DNA of 64,000 bases, from NCBI RefSeq assembly GCF_001557535.2, contig NZ_CP014308.1:124001-188000 (forward strand), in the 5' to 3' direction. Positions 26,165 through 35,497 of the stretch are shown one piece after another. Each line of letters opens with the position of its first letter. Position 1 is the stretch's first letter. This DNA is from Burkholderia sp. PAMC 26561 (GTDB lineage Bacteria; Pseudomonadota; Gammaproteobacteria; Burkholderiales; Burkholderiaceae). The notes under the pieces are model-generated. The model did no database searches and was not told the DNA's origin. It saw nothing but the letters and a program-made list of their open reading frames with translations. Position numbers and translations under genes: made by a program.

Positions 26165-27298
26165 ATGTCTAATCTCTTTAGCCCCATTAAGTTGGGTCAG
26201 TATCAACTCGAGCACCGCATCGTGATGGCGCCGCTTACCCGTATGCGTTCAGGAAAGGGCGACGTGCCCAACCAATTGATGCGCGACTACTACTCACAGC
26301 GTGCGTCGAAAGGCGGATTTGTCGTGTCGGAGGCGACCGTCGTATCGCCTAACGGCAACGGCTATCTCGGCGCGCCTGGCATTTATTCGGACGGACAGAT
26401 TCTGGGGTGGAGAAAGATTACTAATGCCGTTCACGAGAAGGGCGGTCGCATCTTTCTTCAGCTTTTCCACGCAGGCCGTCAGTCGCATCGCGATATGCAG
26501 CCCAACCGGGTATTGCCTGTCGGGCCGTCCGAAGTCGAATCGGAAGGTCTGGCCTACACCGCCAATGGCTGGGTTCCGAGTACGCCTAATCGGGCATTGA
26601 CCCAGGCTGAGGTAGTGTCGCTGGTCGGAGATTTTCGTGCCGCATCAGCCCGCGGTCTCGAGGCAGGATTCGACGGGGTCGAGATTCACGCGGCGAACGG
26701 TTATATCATCGACCAGTTCTTGCAGGACGGTAGCAACCGACGCGACGATGTTTATGGCGGCTCGATAGAAAATCGCACGCGTTTCCTTCTTGAAATCACG
26801 AAGGCGGTGATCTCGATATGGGGTAGCAATCGGGTGGGCGTGCGCCTCGGACCGGACGGCTCGTTCGGTGACATGTCGGATACCGACCCGGTGTCGCTCT
26901 TTACACATGCTGTCAAAGAACTCGACCGGCTGGATTTGGCTTATCTCCATCTGATCGAACCGAGGGTGGCCGGCAATGCTGCCGACGATACCCGCGTCCA
27001 GTATCCCGTCGCAGCTCGTCAATTCCGCGAGTCATTCCGGGGGGTGATCATCGTAGCCGGCGGTTTCGATGAGGCATCGGCGAAGGCGATCATTTCCGAG
27101 GGTAGCGCTGACCTGGTGGCGTTTGGTCGCTTCTTTATCTCGAACCCTGACCTGCCTGAGCGCTTTCGCCGAGGCCTTCCGCTCAATAACTATGACCGCG
27201 ATACGTTTTACGGCGGCACAGAAATCGGCTACACCGACTACCCGTTCTATCAGGACTCTGCTGAGAGTCTCGTAGGCTCGACGGAGCAGTTTGCCTGA
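26165..27298 (+). CDS. Old Yellow Enzyme family ene-reductase (NemA-like)
   Basis: A 377-residue FMN-dependent (beta/alpha)8 ene-reductase that reduces activated C=C bonds of enones, maleimides or nitro compounds with NADPH. Seen: MAPLTRMRSGKGDVPNQLMR, the active-site His/Asn pair in EIHAANGYIIDQFLQDGSNR, the DVYGGSIENR motif, and the flavin-phosphate loop VAGGFDEASAKAII with LVAFGRFFISNPDLPER. I chose the ATG at 26165 with AGGTGA 5 bases upstream, over a GTG at 26156. A second, related enzyme lies at 29190-30293. Confidence 0.95.
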   Translation: MSNLFSPIKLGQYQLEHRIVMAPLTRMRSGKGDVPNQLMRDYYSQRASKGGFVVSEATVVSPNGNGYLGAPGIYSDGQILGWRKITNAVHEKGGRIFLQLFHAGRQSHRDMQPNRVLPVGPSEVESEGLAYTANGWVPSTPNRALTQAEVVSLVGDFRAASARGLEAGFDGVEIHAANGYIIDQFLQDGSNRRDDVYGGSIENRTRFLLEITKAVISIWGSNRVGVRLGPDGSFGDMSDTDPVSLFTHAVKELDRLDLAYLHLIEPRVAGNAADDTRVQYPVAARQFRESFRGVIIVAGGFDEASAKAIISEGSADLVAFGRFFISNPDLPERFRRGLPLNNYDRDTFYGGTEIGYTDYPFYQDSAESLVGSTEQFA

Positions 27299-27334
27299 GT
27301 CGTAACGTTAGGGGTCCTACGCCGCGTTCTAAGG

Positions 27335-28277
27335 GTGGTGCAGGACTCTTCGATCTCCGAGGATAAGGCTGTGGCACTTGGCAACGTGAACGACATTGCG
27401 ACGTTCGTCGCCGTGGTGAAAGCAGGGAGCTTCACGGCGGCGGCTCATCAACTTGGCATTACGCGCTCGGCGGTCGGAAAAATCATCGCCCGCCCTGACG
27501 TGCGTCTGCAAGTACGCTTGCTTCACCGTACGCCACGAAGTATCGGCCTCACAGATGACGGCTCGGTTTTCTTTGCGCGCTGCACACAGATTATTGAAGA
27601 TCTCGAGGAGGTCGAAACGGCGATGGCTGCGCGAAGCGCGACGCCGAAGGGTGCTCTTCGAATCAGCGTTCCCGTCGCGCTCGGCCACACGTAGGTTCGA
27701 TCGGTAATGGAATCGTTTCTCGCGAGTTGGCCAGCCGTGACCGTCGACATCAGTTTCACGGATAGATTCGTGGACTTGGCGGACGAGGGTATAGCATCGC
27801 CATAAGAATTGGCGAGCCAAAGCCGGACTCGCGGTTGATCGCGCGTACTGTGGCGACACAGCGGCTTGCAGTTTGCGCTTCCCCGAGTTATTTCAAAGAG
27901 AGGGGGCTACCGGCCGCGCCGTCTGATCTCGTTAATCATGAGTGTCTTCATTTGTAAGTGCCGGACGAATTCAGCCCTGGAGCTTTACTGGCACCGGGAA
28001 TCTGGCAATAGAGACAAGCGGCCGCTTGCGCCTGGACAGCGCCGAAGCGCTTGTCGCAGCGGCTATCAACGGCGCCGGCGTGATCAATCTTCCGACCTAT
28101 CTCCTCGCGACGGAAATTCGCCAAGGACGACTACAACCAGTATTGGAGACGTTTGCCGTCGCGGGAACTCCGATTCGCGCAACCTATCCGTCGCGCCGAC
28201 ATTTGACTCCCAAGGTACGCGTTTTTATCGATCAACTCGTCGACGCTTGGCAACCTGCACCGCCATGGGAAACATGA
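27335..28277 (+). pseudogene. LysR-family regulator pseudogene
   Basis: The first 120 residues (27335-27694) are a LysR DNA-binding domain (NVNDIATFVAVVKAGSFTAA, ITRSAVGKIIARPDVRLQVR, TPRSIGLTDDGSVFF) ending at an in-frame TAG. Later pieces in other frames continue the same protein: RIGEPKPDSRLIARTVATQR near 27800, then an open segment 27942-28277 with SGRLRLDSAEALVAAAING and SRRHLTPKVRVFIDQLVDAW. At least one stop and several indels break it. It sits between two ene-reductase genes, where an active copy would be their regulator. Confidence 0.85.
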
Positions 28278-28430
28278 AACTACCGAACTGGTGCCGGATA
28301 AAAGGCCTATATTTAGCTTTTGGTTTCCGGTGTCACGAAAGGTGGGAACCGCGACCTTTGACAAGGGGGAACTTCGGTTAGATTGCTGCGTGTTGGCAAC
28401 GCCGCCTGGAATGATCTTAAGGAGCTGGAT

Positions 28431-29150
28431 ATGAACGACTTGTCGGAATTTGCAGTGAATGCTCACGGCGGACTGCAGCGGTGGAATGAATTCACAGAAC
28501 TCCATGCGCCGGTATCGATTGGCGGCGCTATTTGGCAGTTCAAGCAGCAACCTGGTCTATTAACCGACAAGGTGTTCTCTCTCAAGACGCATGTGGAACA
28601 GCTAACCATTACGCCGTTCACCACCGAAAACCTGCAAAGTGTCTTTGTTCCTGGGCGGATGACGCTGGAAACACTCGCTGGCGATGTGGTCGAGACACGC
28701 GATCGCCCAGAAGAGGCTTATGCGGGCCACACGATTGAGAGTGCGTGGGACAAATTTCACGTCGCATACTTTGCTAGCGAGGCGTTGTGGACTTATTTGA
28801 CCTCGCCATTCCTTTACACCTATCCAGGATTTGAGACGGAAGAAATCGAACCATGGACCGAAAATGGGGAGACGTGGCGTCGCCTGAAAATCACGTTCCC
28901 CGACTATATTGCGAGTCACACCAAAACACAGATCACCCATTTTGGACCTGATGGGCTGATGCGGCGCCACGACTATACGGTCGACATTCTCGGTGGGGCG
29001 ACCGGCGCGAACTATCCGACGAATTATCGGGAATTTCAAGGCATCAAGATGCCGACTACGCGACGTATCTACGCCTACGATGATCGCCTCCAGAAGGTGC
29101 CGGAGCCTTTGCTTGTCTCGCTTGACTTCGGCGATCTCAAGTTCATCTGA
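28431..29150 (+). CDS. hypothetical protein, 239 aa, possibly LolA-like fold
   Basis: A 239-residue protein with a good start: ATG at 28431 with AAGGAG 6 bases upstream. It begins MNDLSEFAVNAHGGLQRWNE and continues with beta-rich segments (APVSIGGAIWQFKQQPGLLT; RRLKITFPDYIASHTKTQIT; RRIYAYDDRLQKVPEPLLVS). The AHGG-x-x-RW opening and repeated beta hairpins resemble LolA/outer-membrane-lipoprotein-sorting-like barrels, but there is no signal peptide. I cannot name a function. The next gene, an ene-reductase, starts 39 bases downstream, so the two are probably one operon. Confidence 0.75.
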   Translation: MNDLSEFAVNAHGGLQRWNEFTELHAPVSIGGAIWQFKQQPGLLTDKVFSLKTHVEQLTITPFTTENLQSVFVPGRMTLETLAGDVVETRDRPEEAYAGHTIESAWDKFHVAYFASEALWTYLTSPFLYTYPGFETEEIEPWTENGETWRRLKITFPDYIASHTKTQITHFGPDGLMRRHDYTVDILGGATGANYPTNYREFQGIKMPTTRRIYAYDDRLQKVPEPLLVSLDFGDLKFI

Positions 29151-29189
29151 CGCAATTTCTCCTAAGCATGAATATCGCAAGGCCGTGCC

Positions 29190-30293
29190 GTGACTTATGA
29201 CGTCTTTTTCACTCCGCTTCGATTGGGAGCACTCCAGCTCCCAAATCGAATCGTCATGCCGCCCCTGACAAGGATGAGAGCCGATGCGTACGGCACACCC
29301 CAGGCAATTAGTGCGACGTATTACGCCCAGCGAGCGGCAGCGGGTTTGATTATCACTGAGGCGACAGCGATCATCCGCCAAGGCCACGGGTATCCGCAAA
29401 TGCCCGGCATTTACACGCCTTCGCAAATAGCGAGCTGGCGCGACGTGACCGATGCCGTGCACGCAGAAGGCGGCCGTATCGCGCTGCAGATTGTCCATCA
29501 CGGACGTTGGTCGCATTCTTCATATAACGCAGATGGCAGCCTGCCTGTAGCACCGTCAGCGATTGCCGCGCCTGGAATGGCTTACACGCCACAGTTCCAG
29601 CAGGTACCGTATGAAACGCCTCGGGCACTTGAATTCGCCGAACTTGCGAACGTCACGGCAACGTTCAGGCGAGCTGCAATCAATGCAGTCGAGGCAGGAT
29701 TCGACGCCGTCGAAGTACATGGTGCCAATGGGTTTCTGCTCGACCAGTTTCTGCAGGACGGTAGCAACCGCCGTACGGACAGCTATGGTGGCTCAGTTGA
29801 AAACCGCGCTCGTCTGCTGCTGGAAGTGGTCGACAGCATTTCAAGCGAGATCGGTTCAAACCGCGTTGGCGTAAGACTGTCGCCACATGGCAATCTTGGA
29901 GGGCTAAGCGACAGCGCCACTGTTCCTCACTTCAGTTATGTGATCGGCGAACTCAGCAGGCGCTCTATTGCTTATCTTCATTTGATTGAGCCACGCGCGT
30001 CTTCGGCCGGATTGGGAGACGATGCAAGCGTGGACAGCGCAAATAACGCTGCGTTATTTCGTCATCTATTTGCCGGACCGGTGATCACCGCTGGCGGATA
30101 TACGGCGGAGACTGGCGCCACGGTTTTGACTGATGGTCTTGCCGACGCAGTCGCGTTTGGGCGGATGTTCATCTCCAACCCTGATCTTCCTGAGCGCATT
30201 CGTCGTCAGGTCCGACTTAACACGTTCGATCGGGCAACAGCGTACGGTGGGAGCGCTGTGGGCTATACCGACTATCCAAGTATGACCGACTAG
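29190..30293 (+). CDS. second Old Yellow Enzyme family ene-reductase
   Basis: A 367-residue FMN-dependent ene-reductase, related to but clearly different from the one at 26165-27298. Seen: MPPLTRMRADAYGTPQAISA, the active-site pair in EVHGANGFLLDQFLQDGSNR, TDSYGGSVENRARLL, and the FMN loop ITAGGYTAETGATVLTDG with VAFGRMFISNPDLPERI. The start is a GTG at 29190. It follows the 239-aa unknown gene by 39 bases. Confidence 0.94.
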   Translation: MTYDVFFTPLRLGALQLPNRIVMPPLTRMRADAYGTPQAISATYYAQRAAAGLIITEATAIIRQGHGYPQMPGIYTPSQIASWRDVTDAVHAEGGRIALQIVHHGRWSHSSYNADGSLPVAPSAIAAPGMAYTPQFQQVPYETPRALEFAELANVTATFRRAAINAVEAGFDAVEVHGANGFLLDQFLQDGSNRRTDSYGGSVENRARLLLEVVDSISSEIGSNRVGVRLSPHGNLGGLSDSATVPHFSYVIGELSRRSIAYLHLIEPRASSAGLGDDASVDSANNAALFRHLFAGPVITAGGYTAETGATVLTDGLADAVAFGRMFISNPDLPERIRRQVRLNTFDRATAYGGSAVGYTDYPSMTD

Positions 30294-30488
30294 GGAACGG
30301 CAGTCTGAGACTTTGCAATTTAAAGTGTCGCTCGTTTCGGCAGCATAGTCCTCGCTCCATACGCGAAGACGTCGAAATCGACTAACTATTCTCCCGGGTA
30401 CAGAAAACTTATCCATCTAAAGTAGCAACTAGCTCGGTACTTTCGGCTCACAAGCGTGTAGTCTCGTTCCACTGAGGGATCCTTAAAT

Positions 30489-30884
30489 ATGAACGATCAT
30501 GCTACTAAAGAAGCAAATGCGCTAGCCATCGTAAAAGCCTTCTATCAGGGTGCGGCGGAGGGGAGAATTATAGATTTCGAGAAATTGTTGGATGATGATT
30601 TCAGGTTATTCGTTCCTGATTATCTTCCGTGGGGCGGTCAATACGACAAAGCAGGGTATGTGTCGATTCTTCCCAAAGTAGCGGCGATACTTGACTTCAC
30701 CAGATTGTCGTATGAAAGCTTAACTGTCCAAGGTGAGCACGTCGTAGCGTTAATACGAATTGCTGTGCAGGGCACTGACGAATCAATACTAATCTCCGAA
30801 CACTGGGATTGTGCTCAAGGCAAGGCAACACGGCTTTTGGTTGCCTATTATGATCCAAAAGTCCTGCTGGATAGGGTCGTGTAA
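30489..30884 (+). CDS. SnoaL-like (NTF2-fold) protein
   Basis: A 131-residue protein: ANALAIVKAFYQGAAEGRII (helix with the typical AFY-x-x-A-x-G), DFEKLLDDDFRLFVPDYLPW, AGYVSILPKVAAILDFTRLS and a final beta sheet. This is the plan of SnoaL-type NTF2 proteins, which include isomerases, hydroxylases and cyclases acting on polyketide-like or steroid substrates. The ATG at 30489 follows GAGGGAT. The EthD-like gene starts 32 bases downstream, so the pair is likely co-transcribed. Confidence 0.78.
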   Translation: MNDHATKEANALAIVKAFYQGAAEGRIIDFEKLLDDDFRLFVPDYLPWGGQYDKAGYVSILPKVAAILDFTRLSYESLTVQGEHVVALIRIAVQGTDESILISEHWDCAQGKATRLLVAYYDPKVLLDRVV

Positions 30885-30916
30885 CGCTGGGAAGTACCTA
30901 CATCCAAGGAGCTTCA

Positions 30917-31804
30917 ATGACCGCACAAGACTTCTCTTCTCGTGACGATGTCGTTAATCACAACGTTTATGCCTCGGTGAGACGGAGAGACGGTCTCCCG
31001 CAGGAACTCTTTGCAAATTATTGGCGCGATGTTCACGCAACGCTTTGTTCGCGCTTGCCGGGACTCAACTTTTACGTCCAGCAGCACTTTGATAGAAATC
31101 ACTACGCAAATTTTTGGCCCATGGCAGAAGGCGTCCGCCGGATCAATGCGATACTTGATGGTTCAGCTGAACTAGGTTTTGCGAACCTCGAGCAACAAGC
31201 TATCTTCGCTGAGGCGGGGACCATTCTTTACCACGACGAGGCTAATTTTATTGGTGAAGCGGTTGCCTACAATTTGCGTAGTGGGTCGCTCACGCTCATT
31301 GACAAAGATGAGAATGCTTCTCGTAATGGTGCCGACCCGTTTCATCGTATCCACTTGTATATGAGTCGCAAACGAGGCAAGGACACAACAGCGTGGCTTA
31401 CGGAAACGAGCACGGCTCTATCGCAACATGACTCGGTTATCAAGTGGAAGCTGCATCTCTTGGATCCGTACGACAACAACAGGCCCGCGCCCCCGTCTCC
31501 GAATGTTGAGCACTATGTGGAAGAGGACCGATTGAATCTAGCGGTTGCAGAAATCGCATTTTCTAGCCCCTTAGCGGCACAATCGCTTTTCTCCTCTCGA
31601 ATATTCAAAGAAGTGCATGCCCCGCAGGCACAACATGTTGGTGCGATTGGCGTGTATCTCGTAAAAGGGTTCTATACGTTCGTTCGTGACGGTTGTCCAA
31701 CCTTAGCCGGGCTTCGCGGGAGTCGAGTTGCAGAGCTGATCACCGAATTAGGCGCAACGAACCAGCTCGATGAAAAGGTGATGGCGCGATTCGCTTCTCG
31801 TTAG
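30917..31804 (+). CDS. EthD-domain protein
   Basis: A 295-residue protein. The N-terminal part (residues about 16-120) has the EthD pattern: YASVRRRDGLPQELFANYWR, DVHATLCSRLPGLNFYVQQH, as in dimeric alpha/beta-barrel proteins needed for ether or quinone breakdown. The second half (HRIHLYMSRKRGKDTTAWLT; YVEEDRLNLAVAEIAFSSPL) may be another ferredoxin-like unit, giving a two-domain protein about twice the usual EthD length. GGAG lies about 7 bases upstream of the ATG. Probably partner of the SnoaL-like protein. Confidence 0.75.
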   Translation: MTAQDFSSRDDVVNHNVYASVRRRDGLPQELFANYWRDVHATLCSRLPGLNFYVQQHFDRNHYANFWPMAEGVRRINAILDGSAELGFANLEQQAIFAEAGTILYHDEANFIGEAVAYNLRSGSLTLIDKDENASRNGADPFHRIHLYMSRKRGKDTTAWLTETSTALSQHDSVIKWKLHLLDPYDNNRPAPPSPNVEHYVEEDRLNLAVAEIAFSSPLAAQSLFSSRIFKEVHAPQAQHVGAIGVYLVKGFYTFVRDGCPTLAGLRGSRVAELITELGATNQLDEKVMARFASR

Positions 31805-31917
31805 CGCTTACTCTTTGTGTTTGTTGAAGGTAAGCGGCTCGGCTGGGCCGTGTCCTCACGCGCGCGCGAGTGAGGCATGATGCTGATGGCGTGTTGGGGT
31901 CCGTGTAGATCAAGGGA

Positions 31918-31952
31918 GATCGTGTCCACGATCGGCGATCGTGGGCACGATC
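31918..31952. repeat. 35-bp near-perfect palindrome
   Basis: GATCGTGTCCACGATCG (31918-31934) and CGATCGTGGGCACGATC (31936-31952) are complementary at 16 of 17 positions around one base. It lies 113 bases after the EthD-like gene and just before IS debris. It could be a strong hairpin (no T run), a regulator site or a recombination target. Confidence 0.7.
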
Positions 31953-31961
31953 CATCCAAAT

Positions 31962-32090
31962 CTATCCAGATCTACCCGATTGAGAGTGTGGCGGGGTGAG
32001 GGGTTTTAGTTTGTCAGCCACATTCCAAGGCAGCAATTCGTCGATGCGAGAGATCTTGTGATTTGGCAGCAGTTCGCAGCTAAGCTCGCT
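31962..32090 (-). pseudogene. IS66-type transposase C-terminal tail remnant
   Basis: The minus strand reads LLPNHKISRIDELLPWNVAD, matching the C-terminal end of IS66 TnpC proteins (R-I-x-E-L-LPW). Only about 40 residues remain, unrelated in detail to the intact IS66 at 1687-4646. It directly abuts another transposase remnant on the opposite strand. Confidence 0.55.
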
Positions 32091-32430
32091 CACTTGCTTG
32101 ACCTGCGTGAGAAGCGAGATCCGGCAGCGAGCAGCCAGATCAAGAAAGCAAGTTACAGCCTCTCCAATGTGGTCACGTATCTCGAGAGCAAGCTTGAGTC
32201 GCTGATCGACTATCGCACGTGGCAACGTGTAGGACGGCGAATCTCTACCGGCTTCGTCGAGTCATCGATCAACCGAATAGTTGGCTGTCGAATGTGCAAG
32301 AGCCAGCATATGCGCTGGAGTCGCGTGGGAGCACACAGTGTCGTACAGCTGCGCGTCGCGCTGTTGAACCAAGAATTCCACGAACTCGCACGGCGACAGT
32401 TTCCGTGGATTGGACAGCGACGCGTTACGT
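32090..32430 (+). pseudogene. transposase C-terminal remnant
   Basis: The plus strand encodes LESLIDYRTWQRVGRRISTG, FVESSINRIVGCRMCKSQHM and RWSRVGAHSVVQLRVALLNQ. The S-T-x-F-V-E-S, RM-x-K and Q-x-MRWS-x-x-GA motifs are the C-terminal end of a known group of transposases (ISKra4-like by memory, not certain). The catalytic start is missing. The remnant ends where the coding end of the GlxA-type regulator begins. Confidence 0.65.
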
Positions 32431-33426
32431 GGCCCTGGCAGAGAACATCCCAGGGTTTTTAACGGCTTCCAACAACACCAGATGTGACGCCGATGCAAAC
32501 CCCGTGGCGAGAGCAATGTCAGCCACCGGCACATTCGAATACACCAGCAGATCGTGCGCACGTTCGAGCCGCAACTGCACGTAATAACGTGCGGGCGTCG
32601 CGTTCAGATGGCGTAGGAAAAGCCGCTCGAGCTGGCGCGAGGTCATGGCTATATCGGTGCCGATCTGCGATATGGGCAATGGCTCGTCCACATGCGCGCG
32701 CATCAGTTCGATCGCGCGCCGGATGCCGCGCGGCAGGCTTTCGTGGTTCTGATCGCGCCAGCCGCGCTGTTCGTCGTCGCTGTCGCGGATGCGTTCGTGG
32801 TGGAACTGGTTCGCAACGCGGACCGCGAGTTCAGGACCGTGTTGTTCCGAAATCAACTGCAGCATCATGTCGATCGCAGCAATGCCGCCCGAGCACGTCA
32901 TGCGGTCGCGATCGATCTCGTATATCTTCCCTGAGCACATCAAGCCGCGAAACTCTTCGGTGAAGGCGGAAAGATTTTCCCAATGGATGGTGCACTGGTA
33001 TCCCTCGAGCAGGCCGGCGCGCGCAAGCAAATAACTTCCCGTCGATAACGAGCCGATCACCGCGCCCGTGCGAGCCGCCCGGCGCAGCGCACGCAGGTAT
33101 TCCGGCTCGAGCGTGGGGTCGAGACGCAGGCCGCCGCAAACGAAGATGTACTGCGCGCGGGTCATGACATCGTCGAGCTTGTGCGCCTGTAATTCAATGC
33201 CATTCGATGCATGCACCGGATTGCCGTCGAGACTTGCGAGCGTCCAGCTATAGAGCGACTTGTTCATCAGCCGGTTCGCCGAGCGAAGCGGTTCTATGGC
33301 TGAAGAAAGACTCATCATGGAGAGGCCGTCTACCAGCAAGAACAAAAAGGCGCTTTCGGCATCGGATGAATCTGGCTTGTCGGCGGATGCGTCTGGGCGC
33401 GCGTGGGAAGTCTGTTTTGTCATCAC
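32425..33426 (-). CDS. GlxA-family AraC-type regulator with altered C-terminus
   Basis: A 333-residue regulator: DJ-1/PfpI-like domain at about 25-195 (AFLFLLVDGLSMMSLSSAIE; GAVIGSLSTGSYLLARAGLL) and AraC helix-turn-helix from about 225 (ISQIGTDIAMTSRQLERLFL, then VADIALATGFASASHLVLLE). In relatives, ATGFASASH is followed by a conserved FSRSYRRLFG-type helix and about 10-25 more residues. Here it runs into LLEAVKNPGMFSARAT instead, so the second recognition helix is lost or frameshifted at the junction with transposase debris near 32470. It probably regulated the glutamate-synthase-like cluster; DNA binding is doubtful. Confidence 0.8.
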   Translation of the reverse strand: MMTKQTSHARPDASADKPDSSDAESAFLFLLVDGLSMMSLSSAIEPLRSANRLMNKSLYSWTLASLDGNPVHASNGIELQAHKLDDVMTRAQYIFVCGGLRLDPTLEPEYLRALRRAARTGAVIGSLSTGSYLLARAGLLEGYQCTIHWENLSAFTEEFRGLMCSGKIYEIDRDRMTCSGGIAAIDMMLQLISEQHGPELAVRVANQFHHERIRDSDDEQRGWRDQNHESLPRGIRRAIELMRAHVDEPLPISQIGTDIAMTSRQLERLFLRHLNATPARYYVQLRLERAHDLLVYSNVPVADIALATGFASASHLVLLEAVKNPGMFSARAT

Positions 33427-34126
33427 ACCTGGGCGTTGCTTAAAGGGCTTCGTCGGATTGCGCTGGCAGCCGGATGTGTCGCTCGATCATAGTCGAAGTC
33501 TACGCCGATGGCAGGCAAAAAAAGAGCCAAGGCACGTCTGCCCATGCCGCCACGCACGCTTATTTTGAGCGCGAAGCGCGGCGATGCCTGATCCATACGA
33601 CGCCAGAAAAACACAACACTGATAGTGGTAAGAATCGTGCCCGCGACCGCGCAAATGGGCGTGAGCGCAGGGAAAAAGTCTCCGCTTTTATCGCGCGCAA
33701 AAGCTCATGCGCCGGCGTCGAGCATCAACCCGCAAAAGCCGGTGGCAACAGCCGGTTCAAGGCCGCTGGACCCAGTCGGCAGTTTGCCAGGCAAATCGGA
33801 AACCGGCTCGCGTTTAAATGGCGCTGCGGTTTCGCGCGGCTTATCGGTGGGATCTTCTGCAGGCATGGCGTAGTCGACGTGGCACAGAGTGCCAGTGTAT
33901 TGCGATAAGGTCGTCTTCGCGCGTTCCACAATTGCACCGGCATTCGACCGGTAAGATTCAGGGCTTATATTATGGATTGCGCGACGCCATACGACCGGTC
34001 AATTCAAGAGCAAACGGTAGCCCAGACAACTACTGGCCTTAAGGTCTGAAGATGAACGAACCGCTTACCGCAAGCTTGGAAACACCTGACGCTGCAGACG
34101 CTGGTGAAGGAACGCTATAGCAACGC
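33427..34126. other. 700-base gene-free stretch
   Basis: Several overlapping short frames on both strands (for example 33474-33908 plus and 33705-33929 minus), none with a recognisable motif or ribosome binding site. It contains the promoter of the GlxA-type regulator and possibly eroded coding sequence. I see nothing else. Confidence 0.4.
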
Positions 34127-34444
34127 ATGGTCGCTACAATCGATGCCGCCGACACGCAGGTCAGCGAGGTGCTTGGAACCTTGCCGAGCCATCGGTCATT
34201 GCGTAACTATTCGGACGAGCCTCTGCCTGCGGATATTCTCGAGACGATCATGGCTGCGGCCCAGTCGGCATCGGGTTCGTCGAATCTTCAGGTGTTCAGC
34301 GTAGTGGCCGTGCGCTATACGGAGCGCACGGCGCGCCCTGCTGGCTTTGCGGGCAAACAGAGGCATGTGGCGGCGGCGCCCTTGCTGACCGTGCTTATTG
34401 CCGACCTGTGCGGCTTCGGCGAATTTCTCATGCGACCAGCGTGA
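34127..34444 (+). pseudogene. nitroreductase N-terminal fragment
   Basis: About 100 residues begin as an NfsA-type NADPH-dependent flavin nitroreductase: VLGTLPSHRSLRNYSDEPLP (R-S-x-R-x-Y-x-D, phosphate and FMN contact), then ILETIMAAAQSASGSSNLQV and VAAAPLLTVLIADLCGFGE. The frame stops at 34442-34444, less than half the family length. A short continuation in another frame (DPDYYERHYRLAENEAARRR) ends near 34524. The FMN-binding C-terminal half is missing, so it is a broken gene next to the IS6 remnant. Confidence 0.75.
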
Positions 34445-34524
34445 ACGCCCTCGACCCGGATTACTATGAACGGCATTATCGCCTTGCGGAAAATGAGGCG
34501 GCACGACGGAGGTGGGACGACTAA

Positions 34525-35256
34525 TCAGAAAGCAGTCGACGGATTTTGGGCGAGTTCGGCGAATTCGCGCCATGCAGCGAATCGCGCTGCGAGCTGCTCG
34601 CGATAAAGTGAAGCGCCCAGCAGATGCCGCTTGAGTGCGAAATGTTGCCGGATCGGTCCGAAACACGAGAGAAATTTCTGTGTGCGTTTAGGGTCGCGAA
34701 AGCCGCGCATGCGTCGCTCACGTTCGCGCGTGGGTTGGTGGCTGTTCTCGGCTCGGTTGTTCAGTCGGGCTGCAGCTTTGACGAAGACAGGCTTCACGTT
34801 AGCCAGTTCTAGGATCTCGGCTTTTGCCGCCGGATAGCTGCGTAACTGATCGGTGACGATTTTGCGCGGTGTCGGGCTCGAACGCGCACACGCTTGAAGA
34901 AGCGTTTGGCAGCGGCTTTATTACGCCGTTTTTGCAGCAGGATGTCGAGTTCGGCACCATGCTCGTCGACCGCACGCAACAGCAGGTACGGTTCGCCACG
35001 TAGCGCGACGAACATCTCGTCGGGTGCCACGTGCTACCCTTCTTGCGTCGCATCGCTTTCACTCGATGGGCAAAGCCCTTACCCAACTTGTCACACCAGC
35101 ATCGGATGGTCTCGTATGTCACGATCACGCCGCGCTCGAAAAGCAGTTCCTCGATTTCGCGCAAGCTCACTGGAAGCGGAAATATTATCGAACAGCGCAG
35201 CTGATGAAACCAGCTGGGAAACGGTGACCGCGATAGAGCGATTTCGATTTCTTCAC
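34525..35256 (-). pseudogene. IS6-family transposase, frameshifted
   Basis: Three minus-strand pieces in different frames join into one IS6/IS26-type transposase. The start reads KKSKSLYRGHRFP (GTG 35256), then SLREIEELLFERGVIVTYET and CDKLGKGFAHRVKAMRRKKG. A single-base loss near 35030 shifts to DEMFVALRGEPYLLLRAVDE (second Asp region), and another shift near 34860 leads to KPVFVKAAARLNNRAENSHQ (Glu region: N-N-R-A-E-N-S-H) and the family's basic end. There is also an in-frame stop near 35180. Inactive. Confidence 0.88.
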
Positions 35257-35497
35257 CGCGTCATCTTTTACGACCCGTCACGCAACCTGACAAGGCCATT
35301 AGCAGTCCAAGGGTGCGTTTTTGTGCGGGTCGCGTTTCGTATTGCAGCAATGGCACCGAATTGATGCGCAGTGAAGCTTGCATCTAGACCCTGCAGTCGG
35401 CCCTCGATCTGTGTTTGGTGGGGCGAATCAAAAGCTGTTTATGGGGAAATTGGCGTAGAGGTTGCACAGCTGTCTCAAATCCAGAGGAAATGTGGTT

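Noticed and set aside
33474..33929. Overlapping frames upstream of the GlxA-type regulator
   Set aside because: None shows a motif or ribosome binding site; the region may hold eroded sequence but no supportable gene.
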